Positions 1 through 9,222 of a stretch of 64,000 nucleotides of DNA are shown here, in pieces (position 1 is the first letter of the stretch; every line of letters begins with the position of its first letter). Source of the DNA: Prosthecodimorpha staleyi (lineage in GTDB: Bacteria > Pseudomonadota > Alphaproteobacteria > Rhizobiales > Ancalomicrobiaceae); the NCBI RefSeq assembly GCF_018729455.1, contig NZ_JAHHZF010000002.1:581472-645471 (forward strand). Direction: 5' to 3'. The translations under genes were made by a program, and so were the position numbers. The notes under the pieces were generated by a model. It was not told the origin of the DNA, made no database searches, and saw only the letters and a program-made list of their open reading frames with translations.

Positions 1-22
1 TCAACATGCCGGTCAGATCCAT
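1..22 (-). CDS. Start of a gene downstream of the stomatin-like gene (possibly NfeD family), cut by the window edge
   Basis: An ATG at 20-22 on the minus strand opens a frame reading MDLTGML before the window ends, preceded by a good ribosome binding site (AGGAGA, 31-36). It lies 77 bases downstream of the stop of the SPFH/stomatin gene in the same direction. In bacteria and archaea such slipin genes are very often followed by an NfeD-type membrane partner. That identity is inferred only from position; the seven visible residues cannot confirm it. Confidence 0.35.
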
Positions 23-99
23 GGCGGATTCTCCTCAGACGACGAAGCCGGCGGACGCGCGGGCACTCGGAACGGATCCCGGCGCGCCCGACGGCGGGG

Positions 100-1038
100 T
101 CACGCCTTGCGGTCGTGGGCGAGCGCGCTCTTGGCGATTTCGGCGATGCCCGCGATAGAGCCGATGATCGAGGTCGCCTCCATCGGGATCAGCACCACCT
201 TCTGGTTCGGCGCGGACGCCATCTCCTTGAAGGCCTCGATATATTTCTGCGCCACGAAGTAGTTGATCGCCTGCAGGTCGCCCTTGGCGATCGCCTCGGA
301 GACCATCAGCGTCGCCTTGGCTTCGGCTTCCGCGAGGCGCTCGCGGGCCTCGGCGTCCCGGAAGGCGGCCTCGCGGCGGCCTTCGGCCTCCAGGATCTGC
401 GCCTGCTTCTGGCCTTCGGCACGCAGGATTTCGGACTGGCGCGAGCCTTCGGCCTCCAGCACGGCGGCGCGCTTGTCGCGCTCGGCCTTCATCTGCCGGC
501 CCATCGAGGCGACCAGATCGGCCGGCGGGATGATGTCCTTGATCTCGATGCGGTTGGCCTTGACGCCCCAGGAGGCCGCTGCGGCATCGACCACCGAGAG
601 CAGGCGGACGTTGATCTCGTCGCGATGCGACAGGAGCTGGTCGAGATCCATCGAGCCCATGACGGTGCGGATATTGGTCATGACCAGATTGAGGATCGCG
701 GTTTCCAGGCTCTGCACCTCGTAGGCCGCCTTGGCGGCGTCGAGCACCTGGAAGAAGGCCACGCCGTCGACCGAAACCGTCGCATTGTCCTTGGTGATGA
801 CCTCCTGCGTCGGCACGTCGAGCACCTGCTCCATCATGGAAAGCTTGGCGCCGATCTGCTCGACGAAGGGCGTGATGATGTTGAGGCCCGGCTTCAGCGT
901 GCGCGTATAGCGGCCGAATCGCTCCACGGTCCAATTGGAGCCCTGCGGCACGGTCTTGACGCCCGCGAACACGGTGACGATCAGCACCGCGACGATCGCG
1001 ATGATGACCATGTCGCTGCCCGAAATGACGAAATTCAT
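100..1038 (-). CDS. SPFH/Band 7 (stomatin-like, slipin) membrane protein
   Basis: This 312-residue protein fits the slipin/HflC-like SPFH family, which forms oligomeric scaffolds in membranes and often works with an NfeD partner or protease. One N-terminal transmembrane helix (about residues 8-24) is followed by the Band 7 domain, with the typical TVPQGSNWTVERFGRYTRTL opening (about 27-46) and the IEIKDIIPP motif (about 160). A long Glu/Ala/Arg-rich coiled coil (about 175-250) and a hydrophobic tail follow. An in-frame start 13 codons upstream exists, but the ATG at 1036-1038 begins directly before the membrane segment and has a G-rich site upstream, so I chose it. A second gene begins 77 bases downstream. 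The exact cellular role is not deducible. Confidence 0.9.
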   Translation of the reverse strand: MNFVISGSDMVIIAIVAVLIVTVFAGVKTVPQGSNWTVERFGRYTRTLKPGLNIITPFVEQIGAKLSMMEQVLDVPTQEVITKDNATVSVDGVAFFQVLDAAKAAYEVQSLETAILNLVMTNIRTVMGSMDLDQLLSHRDEINVRLLSVVDAAAASWGVKANRIEIKDIIPPADLVASMGRQMKAERDKRAAVLEAEGSRQSEILRAEGQKQAQILEAEGRREAAFRDAEARERLAEAEAKATLMVSEAIAKGDLQAINYFVAQKYIEAFKEMASAPNQKVVLIPMEATSIIGSIAGIAEIAKSALAHDRKA

Positions 1039-1230
1039 GTGCGATCCCCCGAACGCCCGGCCGCGCCCCTCCGACATGGAAGGTATGCGGACCCGTCCAG
1101 CATCGCAACATTCATGAACCGATCATGTCGCCACCGTGGCGGCAGGCCGTGGCGACGCCCGATCAGGCCGAGCCCGGCCTCCAATCGCTTGGGAGGCAGG
1201 CCTCGGCGCGGACCGCTTGCCGTCGCCCGT

Positions 1231-2376
1231 TCAGATCCAGCCCGACAATTCGCGCCGTGCGACCGCCTCGATCACCCGCATGCCGAGATCGCTGTCGTTC
1301 AGGCACGGCACCGCATGGAAATTGACGCCGCCGGCATGATGGAAGATCTCGGCATTCTCGCCTGCGATCTCTTCCAGCGTCTCCAGGCAATCGGCCGTGA
1401 AACCCGGCGTGATGACCGCGAGATTCTTGACGCCGGACTTGGCCAACGCCTCGACCGTCTTGTCGGTATAGGGCTGCAGCCATTCCTCCGGCCCGAAGCG
1501 CGACTGGAAGGTCATGCGGAGCTTGTCCTTTTCCCAGCCGAGCGCCTCGCGCAGAAGTCGCGCCGTCTTGGCACAATGGCAATGATAGGGATCGCCCTTC
1601 TCGAAATAGCTCTTCGGGATGCCGTGAAAGGACGACAACACGACGTCCGGCGTCCAGTCGAGCCCGGACAGGCTGGCCGTCAGGCTCTCGGCGAGCGCGT
1701 CGATATAGACCGGGTCGTCGTGATAGGGCGGCACGGTCCGGACGGCCGGCTGCCAGCGCATGGTCTTCAGCACGTCGAAGACCACGTCGTTGACGGTCGC
1801 GGTCGTGGCCGCCGCATATTGCGGATAGAGCGGAAAGACCAGGATGCGTTCGCAGCCTTCGGCCTGTAGATGGGCCAGGCGGCTGGCGATCGACGGATTG
1901 CCGTAGCGCATCGCCCAGTCGACCACCGCACGGTCGGACACGGCGCCGAGAGAAGCCTGCAGCTTGTCCGACTGCGACCGGGTGATGGTCCTGAGCGGCC
2001 CCTCGTTGCGCTCCTTGTTCCAGATCGTGTCGTAGTCGCGGCCCTTGCGGCCCGGCCGGGTGGTCAGGATGATCAGGTTGAGCAGCGGCCACCACAGCCA
2101 GCGCGGCGTCTCGATAACGCGCCGGTCGGACAGGAATTCCTTCAGGTAGCGCCGCATGGACCAGTAGTCGGTGGCGTCCGGCGTGCCGAGCGCGACGATC
2201 AGCACGCCGATGCGGCCGGCCCTGACCGGCGGATGGTCGGAGGGAAGCCGGATGGCCCGATACTGGGCGACGCGATCCGACGCCGGGGCGGACGGAGGGG
2301 CGGCCGCCGGGGGAGCCCCGGGGGCGAGATCGGAGGCGACATCGGAAGCGGCGACGGGGCCGGGATTGGAATTCAA
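1231..2376 (-). CDS. hemH: Ferrochelatase (protoheme ferro-lyase)
   Basis: Inserts Fe2+ into protoporphyrin IX, the last step of protoheme synthesis, at the cytoplasmic membrane face. The 381-residue protein carries the family opening RIGVLIVALGTPDATDYWSM (about 52-71) after a longer than usual, Ala/Pro-rich N-terminal tail. It also has the signature around SSFHGIPKSYFEKGD with the catalytic His, and the C-terminal region (ITPGFTADCLETLEEI, NDSDLGM) containing the acidic metal path. The start is TTG (2374-2376) with AAAGGA upstream; an internal start would remove most of the odd tail. It diverges from the 5'-nucleotidase gene across about 200 bases. hemF lies at 28.9 kb, so haem genes are scattered. 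Confidence 0.95.
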   Translation of the reverse strand: MNSNPGPVAASDVASDLAPGAPPAAAPPSAPASDRVAQYRAIRLPSDHPPVRAGRIGVLIVALGTPDATDYWSMRRYLKEFLSDRRVIETPRWLWWPLLNLIILTTRPGRKGRDYDTIWNKERNEGPLRTITRSQSDKLQASLGAVSDRAVVDWAMRYGNPSIASRLAHLQAEGCERILVFPLYPQYAAATTATVNDVVFDVLKTMRWQPAVRTVPPYHDDPVYIDALAESLTASLSGLDWTPDVVLSSFHGIPKSYFEKGDPYHCHCAKTARLLREALGWEKDKLRMTFQSRFGPEEWLQPYTDKTVEALAKSGVKNLAVITPGFTADCLETLEEIAGENAEIFHHAGGVNFHAVPCLNDSDLGMRVIEAVARRELSGWI

Positions 2377-2580
2377 CGTCAGGTCCTTTCAAAGCGCAGT
2401 CGGGGCGACGGCGGCTGCGGCACCGCTGCCGGAAATACGCCCCGAGGGTGCGATCCGATCATCGGCCGATCATACCCGTTGCCTGCGACAAGTCCTATGG
2501 ACAAGCCAACATGGCTTTGCCACACTGATGTTCATGAATAGTTCCGGTTATCTATTGCGTTCTTCGGAATGTGAGGGACC

Positions 2581-4122
2581 ATGCAGCCGCTGTCGCACCG
2601 TATCCGCCGCCCGTTCATTCAGGCCGCCGCCGCCCTGCTCGTCGCAGCCTTCGGCCTCGTCGCGGTGGTGCCGGGCCTTGCGCGGGCGGCCGAAGCAAAG
2701 CTGACCTTCCTGCTGGTCAACGATATCTACAAGATCGACGGCGACAAAAAGCGCGGCGGATTCTCGCGGCTGGCGGCGATCGTACGGGCGGAGAAAGCCA
2801 AGGGCGGCACGGTGGTCTATGTCCATGGCGGCGATACGATCTCGCCGTCGTTGATGTCCGGCTTCGACCGCGGCGCCCATATCGTCGAGATCCTCAACAT
2901 GGTGCCGCCGGATGTCTTCGTGCCCGGCAATCACGAATTCGACTTCGGTCCGCAGATCTTCCGCGAACGCATGGCGGCGCTGAAATCGCCCCTGAAGCTC
3001 GCCGCCAACCTGCGCGAGCCGAACGGCGAGCCGGTCGCCGGCTTCAAGGATTCCTCCGTGATCGAGGTCGACGGGGTCAAGATCGGCATCGTCGGCGTGA
3101 CCGCGGACGACAGCCCGAACAAGTCCTCGCCGGGCGATCTGAAGTTCACCGACCTGATCCGGACGGCGTCGGCCGAGGCGCGCAAGCTGAAGAGCGGCGG
3201 GGTCGACTTCGTCGTGCTGGTCGCCCATGCCAATCGCGTGCAGGATTTCGCGCTGATCCAGTCGGGCGCTTTCGACCTGATCCTGTCGGGCGACGACCAT
3301 GACTTGGCACTGATGTTCGACGGGCGCACCGCCATGGTCGAGTCCAAGGAAGAAGGCGAGTATGTCACGGCCGTCGACCTGTCCATCAAGGCGGAGGAGC
3401 GCAGCGGCCGGCGCGCGGTGACCTGGTGGCCGAATTTCCGCATCATCGACAGTGCCACCGTCGAGCCGGATCCGGAGACGGAGGCGCGCGTCGAGACCTA
3501 TCGGAAGGACCTGTCGCGCGAACTCGATGTCGAGATCGCCAAGCTCGCCGTGCCGCTGGACAGCCGCTCGACGACGGTGCGTACCGGCGAGGCCGCGATC
3601 GGCAACCTGATCGCCGACGGCATGCGCTGGGCGACCGGGGCCGACATCGCCATCACCAATGGCGGCGGCATCCGCGGCAACAAGCAGTATGTCGCCGGCG
3701 CCCCCTTCTCGCGGCGCGACGTGCTGGTCGAGCTGCCCTTCGGCAACCGCACCCTGCTCCTCGCCGATACCGGCGACACCATCCTGGCGGCGCTCGAAAA
3801 CGGCCTGTCCCAGCTCGGCGAGACCGGCGGCCGCTTCCCGCAGATTTCCGGCGCGACCGTCGAGGTCGACAAGTCGAAGCCGGTCGGAAGCCGGGTCGTC
3901 TCGGTCAGGATCGGCGGCGAGCCGCTCGACCCGAAGAAGACCTACAAGATCGCCATCAACGATTTCATGGGCCGCGGCGGCGACAACTATCGCATGTTCA
4001 TCAAATCGAAGCCCCTGCTCGGCGAGCGCGACTCCAAGCTGATGGCCAACGACGTGATGGCCTACGTCAAGGAACGCGGCACCATCGACCAGACCGTGCA
4101 GGGCCGCATCGTCATCAAGTGA
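2581..4122 (+). CDS. Secreted 5'-nucleotidase / UshA-type bifunctional metallophosphatase
   Basis: A 513-residue exported enzyme predicted to dephosphorylate nucleotides (or nucleotide diphosphate sugars) in the periplasm. Residues 1-37 form a signal peptide ending ARA-AEA. The N-terminal metallophosphatase domain has HGGDTISPS, GNHEFDFG and LVAHANR metal-ligand motifs; the first motif is NDIYKID instead of the usual ND-H, a variant known in part of this family. The C-terminal 5'-nucleotidase domain (about 300-500) shows ITNGGGIRG and DFMGRGGDNY, the nucleotide-stacking region. A GAGGGA site precedes the ATG by a few bases. It is monocistronic and convergent with the FAD oxidase gene. Confidence 0.9.
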   Translation: MQPLSHRIRRPFIQAAAALLVAAFGLVAVVPGLARAAEAKLTFLLVNDIYKIDGDKKRGGFSRLAAIVRAEKAKGGTVVYVHGGDTISPSLMSGFDRGAHIVEILNMVPPDVFVPGNHEFDFGPQIFRERMAALKSPLKLAANLREPNGEPVAGFKDSSVIEVDGVKIGIVGVTADDSPNKSSPGDLKFTDLIRTASAEARKLKSGGVDFVVLVAHANRVQDFALIQSGAFDLILSGDDHDLALMFDGRTAMVESKEEGEYVTAVDLSIKAEERSGRRAVTWWPNFRIIDSATVEPDPETEARVETYRKDLSRELDVEIAKLAVPLDSRSTTVRTGEAAIGNLIADGMRWATGADIAITNGGGIRGNKQYVAGAPFSRRDVLVELPFGNRTLLLADTGDTILAALENGLSQLGETGGRFPQISGATVEVDKSKPVGSRVVSVRIGGEPLDPKKTYKIAINDFMGRGGDNYRMFIKSKPLLGERDSKLMANDVMAYVKERGTIDQTVQGRIVIK

Positions 4123-4260
4123 AGCGGAGCGTTCGGCGGCAAGCCTGACGGGTGCGAGGCACCCGACGGGTCGGGCGGTCCGGATCTCGTCTGGCGGAGG
4201 GGACCCGTCGGGGGCATCCCTGCCCCGTCGCCGCAGCCGGAAATTCCTATTCGGAAATCC

Positions 4261-5646
4261 CTATTCGGCTGCCTCGGCCGGCGGCCAGGCGCGCAGCTTG
4301 CCGGGATTCATCAGACCATGCGGGTCGGCGAGCGACTTGAACTGGGCCGCGCCGCTGTCGACGCGCTTCCAGCCGGCATCGTCGAGCGCATAGCTGTGCG
4401 GATCGCTGACCGCCACCTCGTTGGCATTCAGTTCGTCGACGATGGCGTAGAGCCGTTCCGGGCTGGTGAACTTGACGATCGGCAGGGCCGAATTGGTCAC
4501 CCGGCCGAAGCGGCGCTGGAATTCGAGATGCAGCCAGATCTCGTCGCGGAAGCGCTCGCCGACCCAGGCGACCAGATCGAGATTGCGGCCGGGCGGAAAC
4601 CGGAGCTGCAGATAGGTGATGGTCGGGTCGACCTTCAGCATGTGCAGCGTGGTGTGGTTCCAGGTATATTCGTAGAGAGGCGCGATCGCACCATGGCCGT
4701 CGAAGGCCGCCGCGCGCGCCGCCTCCGCGGTGCGGCGGAACGTCACCGTGCCGCCATGGGCCGCCGCGATCGCCTCGCAGGCCTCCGCCTGCGGCTCGCT
4801 GACCATCAGGATCGCGATCGCCGCCCCGTCCGGCGCATAGGGTTTCAGCCGCTTGATCGCCGCCGGGATGCGCGGCTCGTGGATCGAGACCAGCCGCTTG
4901 GCGATGCCGTCGGCCTCCGTGAAGGCCTGGCCGAAGCGGGCGGCGGCGGCGAGATCCGGAAAGGCGACGATGCGCTCGGCCCAGTCATGGCGCGGCGCCA
5001 GCGGGATCTCGGTCTCCGTGATGACGCCGTTGACCCCATAGGCATGCAGCACCTTGAGCACGTCCGGCCCGCGCAATTCGACGATCCGCGGGCTCTCCTC
5101 GACGGTCACCACCTGAAGCGCCAGCACGGCGCCCGGATCGGAGATCTGACCCCAGCTGCAGGACCCCGCCCCGCCCGCGCCGCCGGCGATCAGCCCGCCG
5201 ATGGTCGCCTGCTTTCGGGTCGAGGGATAGAGCCGCACCTCCTGGCCTTCGGCGAAGAGGCCACGGTCCATGTCGAGCAGCCGCGCGCCCGCCTCGAAGC
5301 GGCCGGCGCCGGGCTTGACCCAGAGCGTCCGGTCGAGTGCCGAGACATCGAGCAGCATGCCGCCTTCCAGCGGTACCGCCTGGCCGTAATTGCCGGTGCC
5401 GCCGGCGCGGACCGTGATCGGCACCCGCAGCCGCGCCGCGACCGCCGCCGCCCGGATGACCTCGTCGCGGTTGCGTGGGGCGACGACCAGATCGGCGCGG
5501 CAATGCTCCAGTTGCGGCTTCAGGATCGGCGAGAACCAGAAGAAGTCGCGGCTCTTCAGTTTCAGCGTCGCGGCATCGTCGGCATGGGGCACGTCGCCCA
5601 ACGCCGCCTTGACCTCGGCCCAGATGCCCGCCTTGCGTCCCGCCAT
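4261..5646 (-). CDS. FAD-binding oxidase/dehydrogenase (PCMH-type, GlcD-like)
   Basis: About 461 residues. The N-terminal half is a PCMH-type FAD domain: DLVVAPRNRDEVIRAAAVAA, then VRAGGTGNYGQAVPLEGG and the STRKQATIGGLIAGGAGG loop that wraps the FAD pyrophosphate. The C-terminal half is an FAD-oxidase cap ending in the HGLMNPGKL motif, shared by glycolate oxidase and D-lactate dehydrogenase-like proteins. The substrate is probably a 2-hydroxy acid but cannot be fixed from sequence. I chose the ATG at 5644-5646 because GGAG lies 11 bases upstream; the frame remains open for 75 codons further, but that extension is basic, low-complexity and unlike the family. The last codons are part of a short near-duplication (4241-4268). 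Confidence 0.85.
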   Translation of the reverse strand: MAGRKAGIWAEVKAALGDVPHADDAATLKLKSRDFFWFSPILKPQLEHCRADLVVAPRNRDEVIRAAAVAARLRVPITVRAGGTGNYGQAVPLEGGMLLDVSALDRTLWVKPGAGRFEAGARLLDMDRGLFAEGQEVRLYPSTRKQATIGGLIAGGAGGAGSCSWGQISDPGAVLALQVVTVEESPRIVELRGPDVLKVLHAYGVNGVITETEIPLAPRHDWAERIVAFPDLAAAARFGQAFTEADGIAKRLVSIHEPRIPAAIKRLKPYAPDGAAIAILMVSEPQAEACEAIAAAHGGTVTFRRTAEAARAAAFDGHGAIAPLYEYTWNHTTLHMLKVDPTITYLQLRFPPGRNLDLVAWVGERFRDEIWLHLEFQRRFGRVTNSALPIVKFTSPERLYAIVDELNANEVAVSDPHSYALDDAGWKRVDSGAAQFKSLADPHGLMNPGKLRAWPPAEAAE

Positions 5647-5896
5647 GTTCCGTCGCTCCGATGCTGATCGGCGCGATGGTGGCATGCCATCTGCCACAGC
5701 GATAGCGCCGCGAGCGCAACCCCACTCCCCGCGCGCCGCGTCGGACCGACGCGGCCGGCGGCAACGGAGCTTGCGACTGACCCCCTGCCGCGTCTTTGGA
5801 ACTTCGCAAAGTCTGTCAGTCAGCTTAGCGAAGCGTGCCGGGCGCGGCGGGCCGACCGGCCCGGCACGCATGGCTCAGCCCTTGGCAGAACCAAAG

Positions 5897-5911
5897 TGTT
5901 ACAGTATAACA
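5897..5911. promoter_or_regulatory. Zur-type operator ahead of the zinc uptake operon
   Basis: A perfect inverted repeat TGTTA-CAGTA-TAACA sits 36 bases before the first gene of a His-rich protein/znuCBA/COG0523 operon. Its form (GTTA-N5-TAAC core) matches the alphaproteobacterial Zur box. Zur binds zinc and represses such operons. The site is visible; its function is inferred from the genes behind it. No zur gene is present in the window. Confidence 0.75.
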
Positions 5912-5947
5912 TCCGCACGTTCCGCACCGGATCGCCGTGAGTAGCCC

Positions 5948-6427
5948 GTGACCTCATCCCCCTCCCCGTTCACGCCTCTCCCGGCGGAAGATGCCGGCGC
6001 CTCGCCGATGCCCGCGGCGACGGGGACCGCGCATGGGGGGCATGCCCGGCACGATCACGCCGGACATGCCCCTCCCAGCCAGCCACACGACGCCCATTCG
6101 CATACGCGGGCCGGCCACGGCGACCATGATCACGCAACCCACGACCATTCCGGGCATGGCCACGCAGGGCACGGGCATGCCGCCCATGGCCATGCCGGCC
6201 ACGATCACGCGGGCCAAGAAGGCCATGATGCCACCGCTCACGATCACAGCAGCCACCAGTCCCATCGGCATGGGCCCGACGGCACGCCGGTCGCGCTCGG
6301 CGCCCGCCATGCCCATGCGGCGGTTCCGTCTCTTTCGCTCCTGCGCCTGTCGCTCGGCATCCGCCTGGCGGTGGCGCTGGCCCTCTCCGTCCTGATCTGG
6401 GCCGGCGTGGCCTGGGCCCTTTCCTGA
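5948..6427 (+). CDS. Histidine-rich single-pass membrane protein, first gene of the zinc operon
   Basis: This 159-residue protein starts with GTG, 36 bases after the Zur-type palindrome. Residues 18-110 consist mostly of His-rich motifs (GHDHAGH, HAGHGHAAHGHAGHDH and similar), an obvious multi-site metal-binding stretch. A hydrophobic helix at the extreme C terminus (about 136-157) would anchor it in the membrane. It has no enzyme motif and no close named family that I recognise. Its position directly before znuC suggests it buffers zinc, or hands it to or keeps it from the transporter at the membrane. Topology is uncertain because there is no N-terminal signal peptide. The low-complexity composition makes the reading frame credible only together with its place in the operon and the terminal helix. 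Confidence 0.75.
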   Translation: MTSSPSPFTPLPAEDAGASPMPAATGTAHGGHARHDHAGHAPPSQPHDAHSHTRAGHGDHDHATHDHSGHGHAGHGHAAHGHAGHDHAGQEGHDATAHDHSSHQSHRHGPDGTPVALGARHAHAAVPSLSLLRLSLGIRLAVALALSVLIWAGVAWALS

Positions 6428-6448
6428 TCGCAGCCGCGGAGAACCGCC

Positions 6449-7195
6449 TTGGCCGCCCGTATCGAATTCCAGGACCTGACGCTCGGCTACGATCGCCATC
6501 CGGCCGTGCACCACCTGACCGGCGCGATCGAATCCGGTGCGCTGATCGCCGTGGTCGGACCGAACGGCGCCGGCAAGTCGACGCTCCTTAAGGGCATCGT
6601 CGGCATGCTGCAACCGCTCGGCGGTCGCATGCGGCTCGACGGCATCGCCCCGCACGACATCGCCTACCTGCCGCAACTGGCCGAGGTCGACCGCAGCTTC
6701 CCGCTCTGCGTCTACGATTTCGTCTCGATGGGCCTGTGGCGCAAGGTCGGCGCCTTCGGGCAGATCGGCCGGGGCGAGCGCGGCCGGATCGAGGATGCCA
6801 TCCGGGCGGTCGGTCTGGAGGGCTTCGAGCGCCGCGCCATCGGCACGCTGTCGGGCGGGCAGATGCAGCGCTGCCTGTTCGCCCGCCTCCTCCTGCAGGA
6901 CTCGTCCCTGATCCTGCTCGACGAGCCCTTCAATGCGGTCGATGCCAAGACCGCCGCCGACCTGCTCGACCTGATCCGCCGCTGGCACGACGAGAAGCGT
7001 ACCGTCGCGGCCGTGCTGCACGACATGGACACCGTCCGGCGCAGCTTCCCGGAGACCGTCCTGATCGCCCGCGAGGTGGTCGCCTGGGGACCGACCGCGG
7101 AGGTGCTGACGCCGAGAAACCTGCTCGCGGCGCGCCGCATGATCGAGGCCTTCGACGACGCGGCGCATATCTGCGCCCGCGACACGGCGGCCTGA
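6449..7195 (+). CDS. znuC: Zinc ABC transporter ATP-binding protein
   Basis: A 248-residue ATPase of the ZnuC/TroB family. The Walker A motif GPNGAGKSTLL is at about residues 37-47. The signature LSGGQMQR, Walker B LILLDEPF and the switch His in VLHDMD follow. It powers Zn2+ import with the ZnuB permease and the ZnuA binding protein encoded next. The start is TTG at 6449 with GGAGA seven bases before; it is 21 bases after the His-rich gene and 10 bases before znuB, so it belongs to the Zur-controlled unit. Manganese is an alternative substrate for this family, but the Zur box and COG0523 partner favour zinc. Confidence 0.92.
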   Translation: MAARIEFQDLTLGYDRHPAVHHLTGAIESGALIAVVGPNGAGKSTLLKGIVGMLQPLGGRMRLDGIAPHDIAYLPQLAEVDRSFPLCVYDFVSMGLWRKVGAFGQIGRGERGRIEDAIRAVGLEGFERRAIGTLSGGQMQRCLFARLLLQDSSLILLDEPFNAVDAKTAADLLDLIRRWHDEKRTVAAVLHDMDTVRRSFPETVLIAREVVAWGPTAEVLTPRNLLAARRMIEAFDDAAHICARDTAA

Positions 7196-7205
7196 GGGAA
7201 CCGCG

Positions 7206-8075
7206 ATGCTGTACGACCTCCTGATCGAGCCCTTCGCCGAGTTCGAGTTCATGCGCCGGGCGCTGGTCGGCAGCCTCGCCCTGTCGCTCGGCGCCGCGCC
7301 GATCGGCGTCTTCCTGATGCTGCGCCGCATGTCGCTGACCGGAGACGCGATGGCGCACGCCATCCTGCCCGGCGCGGCGATCGGCTACCTGCTCGCCGGC
7401 CTGTCGCTGCCCGCCATGACCATCGGCGGCCTGGTCGCCGGCCTCGCCGTGGCGCTCGGCGCCGGGGCGGTCGCCCGGGCGACGGTGCTCAAGGAGGATG
7501 CGACGCTCGCCGCCTTCTATCTGATCTCGCTCGCCCTCGGCGTGGTCATCGTCTCGGCCCGGGGCTCGAATGTCGACCTGCTGCACGTCCTGTTCGGCTC
7601 GGTGCTGGCGCTCGACGACCAGACGCTGCTGCTGCTCGCCGGCGTCGGCACCGGCACCCTGATCGCGCTCGCCGTCATCCTGCGCCCGCTGGTGCTGGAA
7701 TGCGTCGACCCGGCCTTCCTGCGCTCGGTCTCACATGCCGGGGCGCGCGTCCATTTCACCTTCATGGCGCTCGTCGTCATGAACTTGGTCGGCGGCTTCC
7801 ACGCCCTCGGAACCCTGCTCGCCGTCGGCATCATGATGCTGCCCGCCGCCGCCGCGCGGCTCTGGACCAACGACCTGAGCGGCCTGATCGGCATTTCGGT
7901 CGTCATCGCGGGACTGTCGAGCATCGGCGGGCTGCTGCTGTCCTATCACCTCAGCCTGCCCTCCGGGCCGGCCATCATCCTCGTCGCCGGCGGGGCCTAT
8001 GCCCTGTCGCTCGTCTTCGGCCGTGCCGGCGGGGCGATCCGTCACCTTCTGCCGGCCCGGCATCTGGAAGCCTGA
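7206..8075 (+). CDS. znuB: Zinc ABC transporter permease (ABC-3 family)
   Basis: A 289-residue integral inner-membrane protein with about eight to nine hydrophobic helices. It shows the ABC-3 hallmark LTGDAMAHAILPGAAIGYLL near residues 44-63 and a late GGFHALGTLLAVGIMMLPAA segment. It forms the channel for zinc import with ZnuC and ZnuA. The ATG lies 10 bases behind znuC with GAGGGA upstream, indicating co-transcription. Length and motif order are usual for the family. Confidence 0.92.
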   Translation: MLYDLLIEPFAEFEFMRRALVGSLALSLGAAPIGVFLMLRRMSLTGDAMAHAILPGAAIGYLLAGLSLPAMTIGGLVAGLAVALGAGAVARATVLKEDATLAAFYLISLALGVVIVSARGSNVDLLHVLFGSVLALDDQTLLLLAGVGTGTLIALAVILRPLVLECVDPAFLRSVSHAGARVHFTFMALVVMNLVGGFHALGTLLAVGIMMLPAAAARLWTNDLSGLIGISVVIAGLSSIGGLLLSYHLSLPSGPAIILVAGGAYALSLVFGRAGGAIRHLLPARHLEA

Positions 8076-8141
8076 CACCCCTCCGGGCCCGCCCGAAGGC
8101 CCCGCCCGGACGCCCAGGCGCTTCGCATATCGGAGGTACCC

Positions 8142-9125
8142 ATGACTGGAATTGTTCGTCGCTCCGTCCTCGGCGCAGCGGCCTCGATGGCTGCTGCCCT
8201 CGTCGTCCTGCCGCTCGGCGCCGGCCCGACCCGCGCCGCCGATCCGATCCCCGTCGTCGCCACCTTCTCGATCCTCGGCGATTTCGTGCGCCAGGTCGGC
8301 GGCGACCGGGTCGCCGTCAAGATCCTGGTCGGTCCGAACGGCGACGCCCATGTATACAACCCGACTCCGGCCGACGCCAAGTCGGTCGCCGGCGCCAAGG
8401 TCGTCTTCGTCAACGGCCTCGGCTTCGAAGGCTGGATGCAGCGCCTGGTCAAGGCCTCCGGCACCAAGGCCCCGATCGTCACTGCCACCACCGGCATCAC
8501 ACCGCGCGAGATGGCCGATGACGACGACGATCACGATCACGACCCAAAGGCCAAGGCCAAGGGCAAGGACGCCCATGCCGGGCACGACCACGGCGCCACC
8601 GACCCGCATGCCTGGCAGTCGGTCGCCAATGCCAAGACCTATATCGCCAATGTCCGCGACGGCCTGATCGCGGCCGATCCGGACGGCAAGGCGACCTACG
8701 AGGCCAATGCCGGCGCCTATCTGGCCAAGCTCGAGACCCTCGAGGCCGACGTGAAAGGCGCGATCGAGAAGATCCCCGCCTCCGAGCGCCGCGTGCTGAC
8801 CTCGCATGACGCCTTTGGCTATTTCTCCGGCGCCTACGGCATCACCTTCCTGGCGCCGCAGGGCATCTCGACCGAAGCCGAGGCGACTGCCAAGGACGTG
8901 GCCAAGCTGATCCGCCAGATCAAGAAGGAGAAGGTCAAGGCCGTGTTCATCGAGAACATGACCGACGGCCGCATCGTGGAGCGCATCGCCAAGGAGACCG
9001 GCATCCGGCTCGGCGGGTCGATCTACTCCGACTCGCTCTCCCCTGAAACTGGACCGGCGGCCACCTATATCGATATGGTCCGCCACAACGTGAAGCTCCT
9101 GACTGCCGCCATGGCCGGGGCCTGA
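8142..9125 (+). CDS. znuA: Periplasmic zinc-binding protein
   Basis: A 327-residue cluster A-1 (TroA/ZnuA) substrate-binding protein with a Tat-like or Sec signal peptide (VRRSVLG, then a hydrophobic run to ARAAD, about residues 1-31). Conserved ligand regions are present: NGDAHVYNPTPADAK, DPHAW, LTSHDAFGYF and YSDSLS. Between the first and second His lies a charged His/Asp-rich loop (about 126-152, DDDDDHDHD then HAGHDHG), typical of zinc-specific rather than manganese-specific members. A GGAGG site precedes the ATG. The gene is 66 bases after znuB and 97 bases before the COG0523 GTPase gene. Confidence 0.93.
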   Translation: MTGIVRRSVLGAAASMAAALVVLPLGAGPTRAADPIPVVATFSILGDFVRQVGGDRVAVKILVGPNGDAHVYNPTPADAKSVAGAKVVFVNGLGFEGWMQRLVKASGTKAPIVTATTGITPREMADDDDDHDHDPKAKAKGKDAHAGHDHGATDPHAWQSVANAKTYIANVRDGLIAADPDGKATYEANAGAYLAKLETLEADVKGAIEKIPASERRVLTSHDAFGYFSGAYGITFLAPQGISTEAEATAKDVAKLIRQIKKEKVKAVFIENMTDGRIVERIAKETGIRLGGSIYSDSLSPETGPAATYIDMVRHNVKLLTAAMAGA

Positions 9126-9222
9126 GGCCCGACCGGACCGGTACGCCGGACGCTTCGCATGACCGACCTTCGAGCCCCGGCCCGTCCGGGGCTCGCTCCA
9201 TTTGCCGAAGAGGCCAAAGCTC

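Noticed and set aside
115..1869. A 584-codon plus-strand frame crossing the stomatin and ferrochelatase genes
   Set aside because: It is antisense to two confident genes, has biased composition and no domain.
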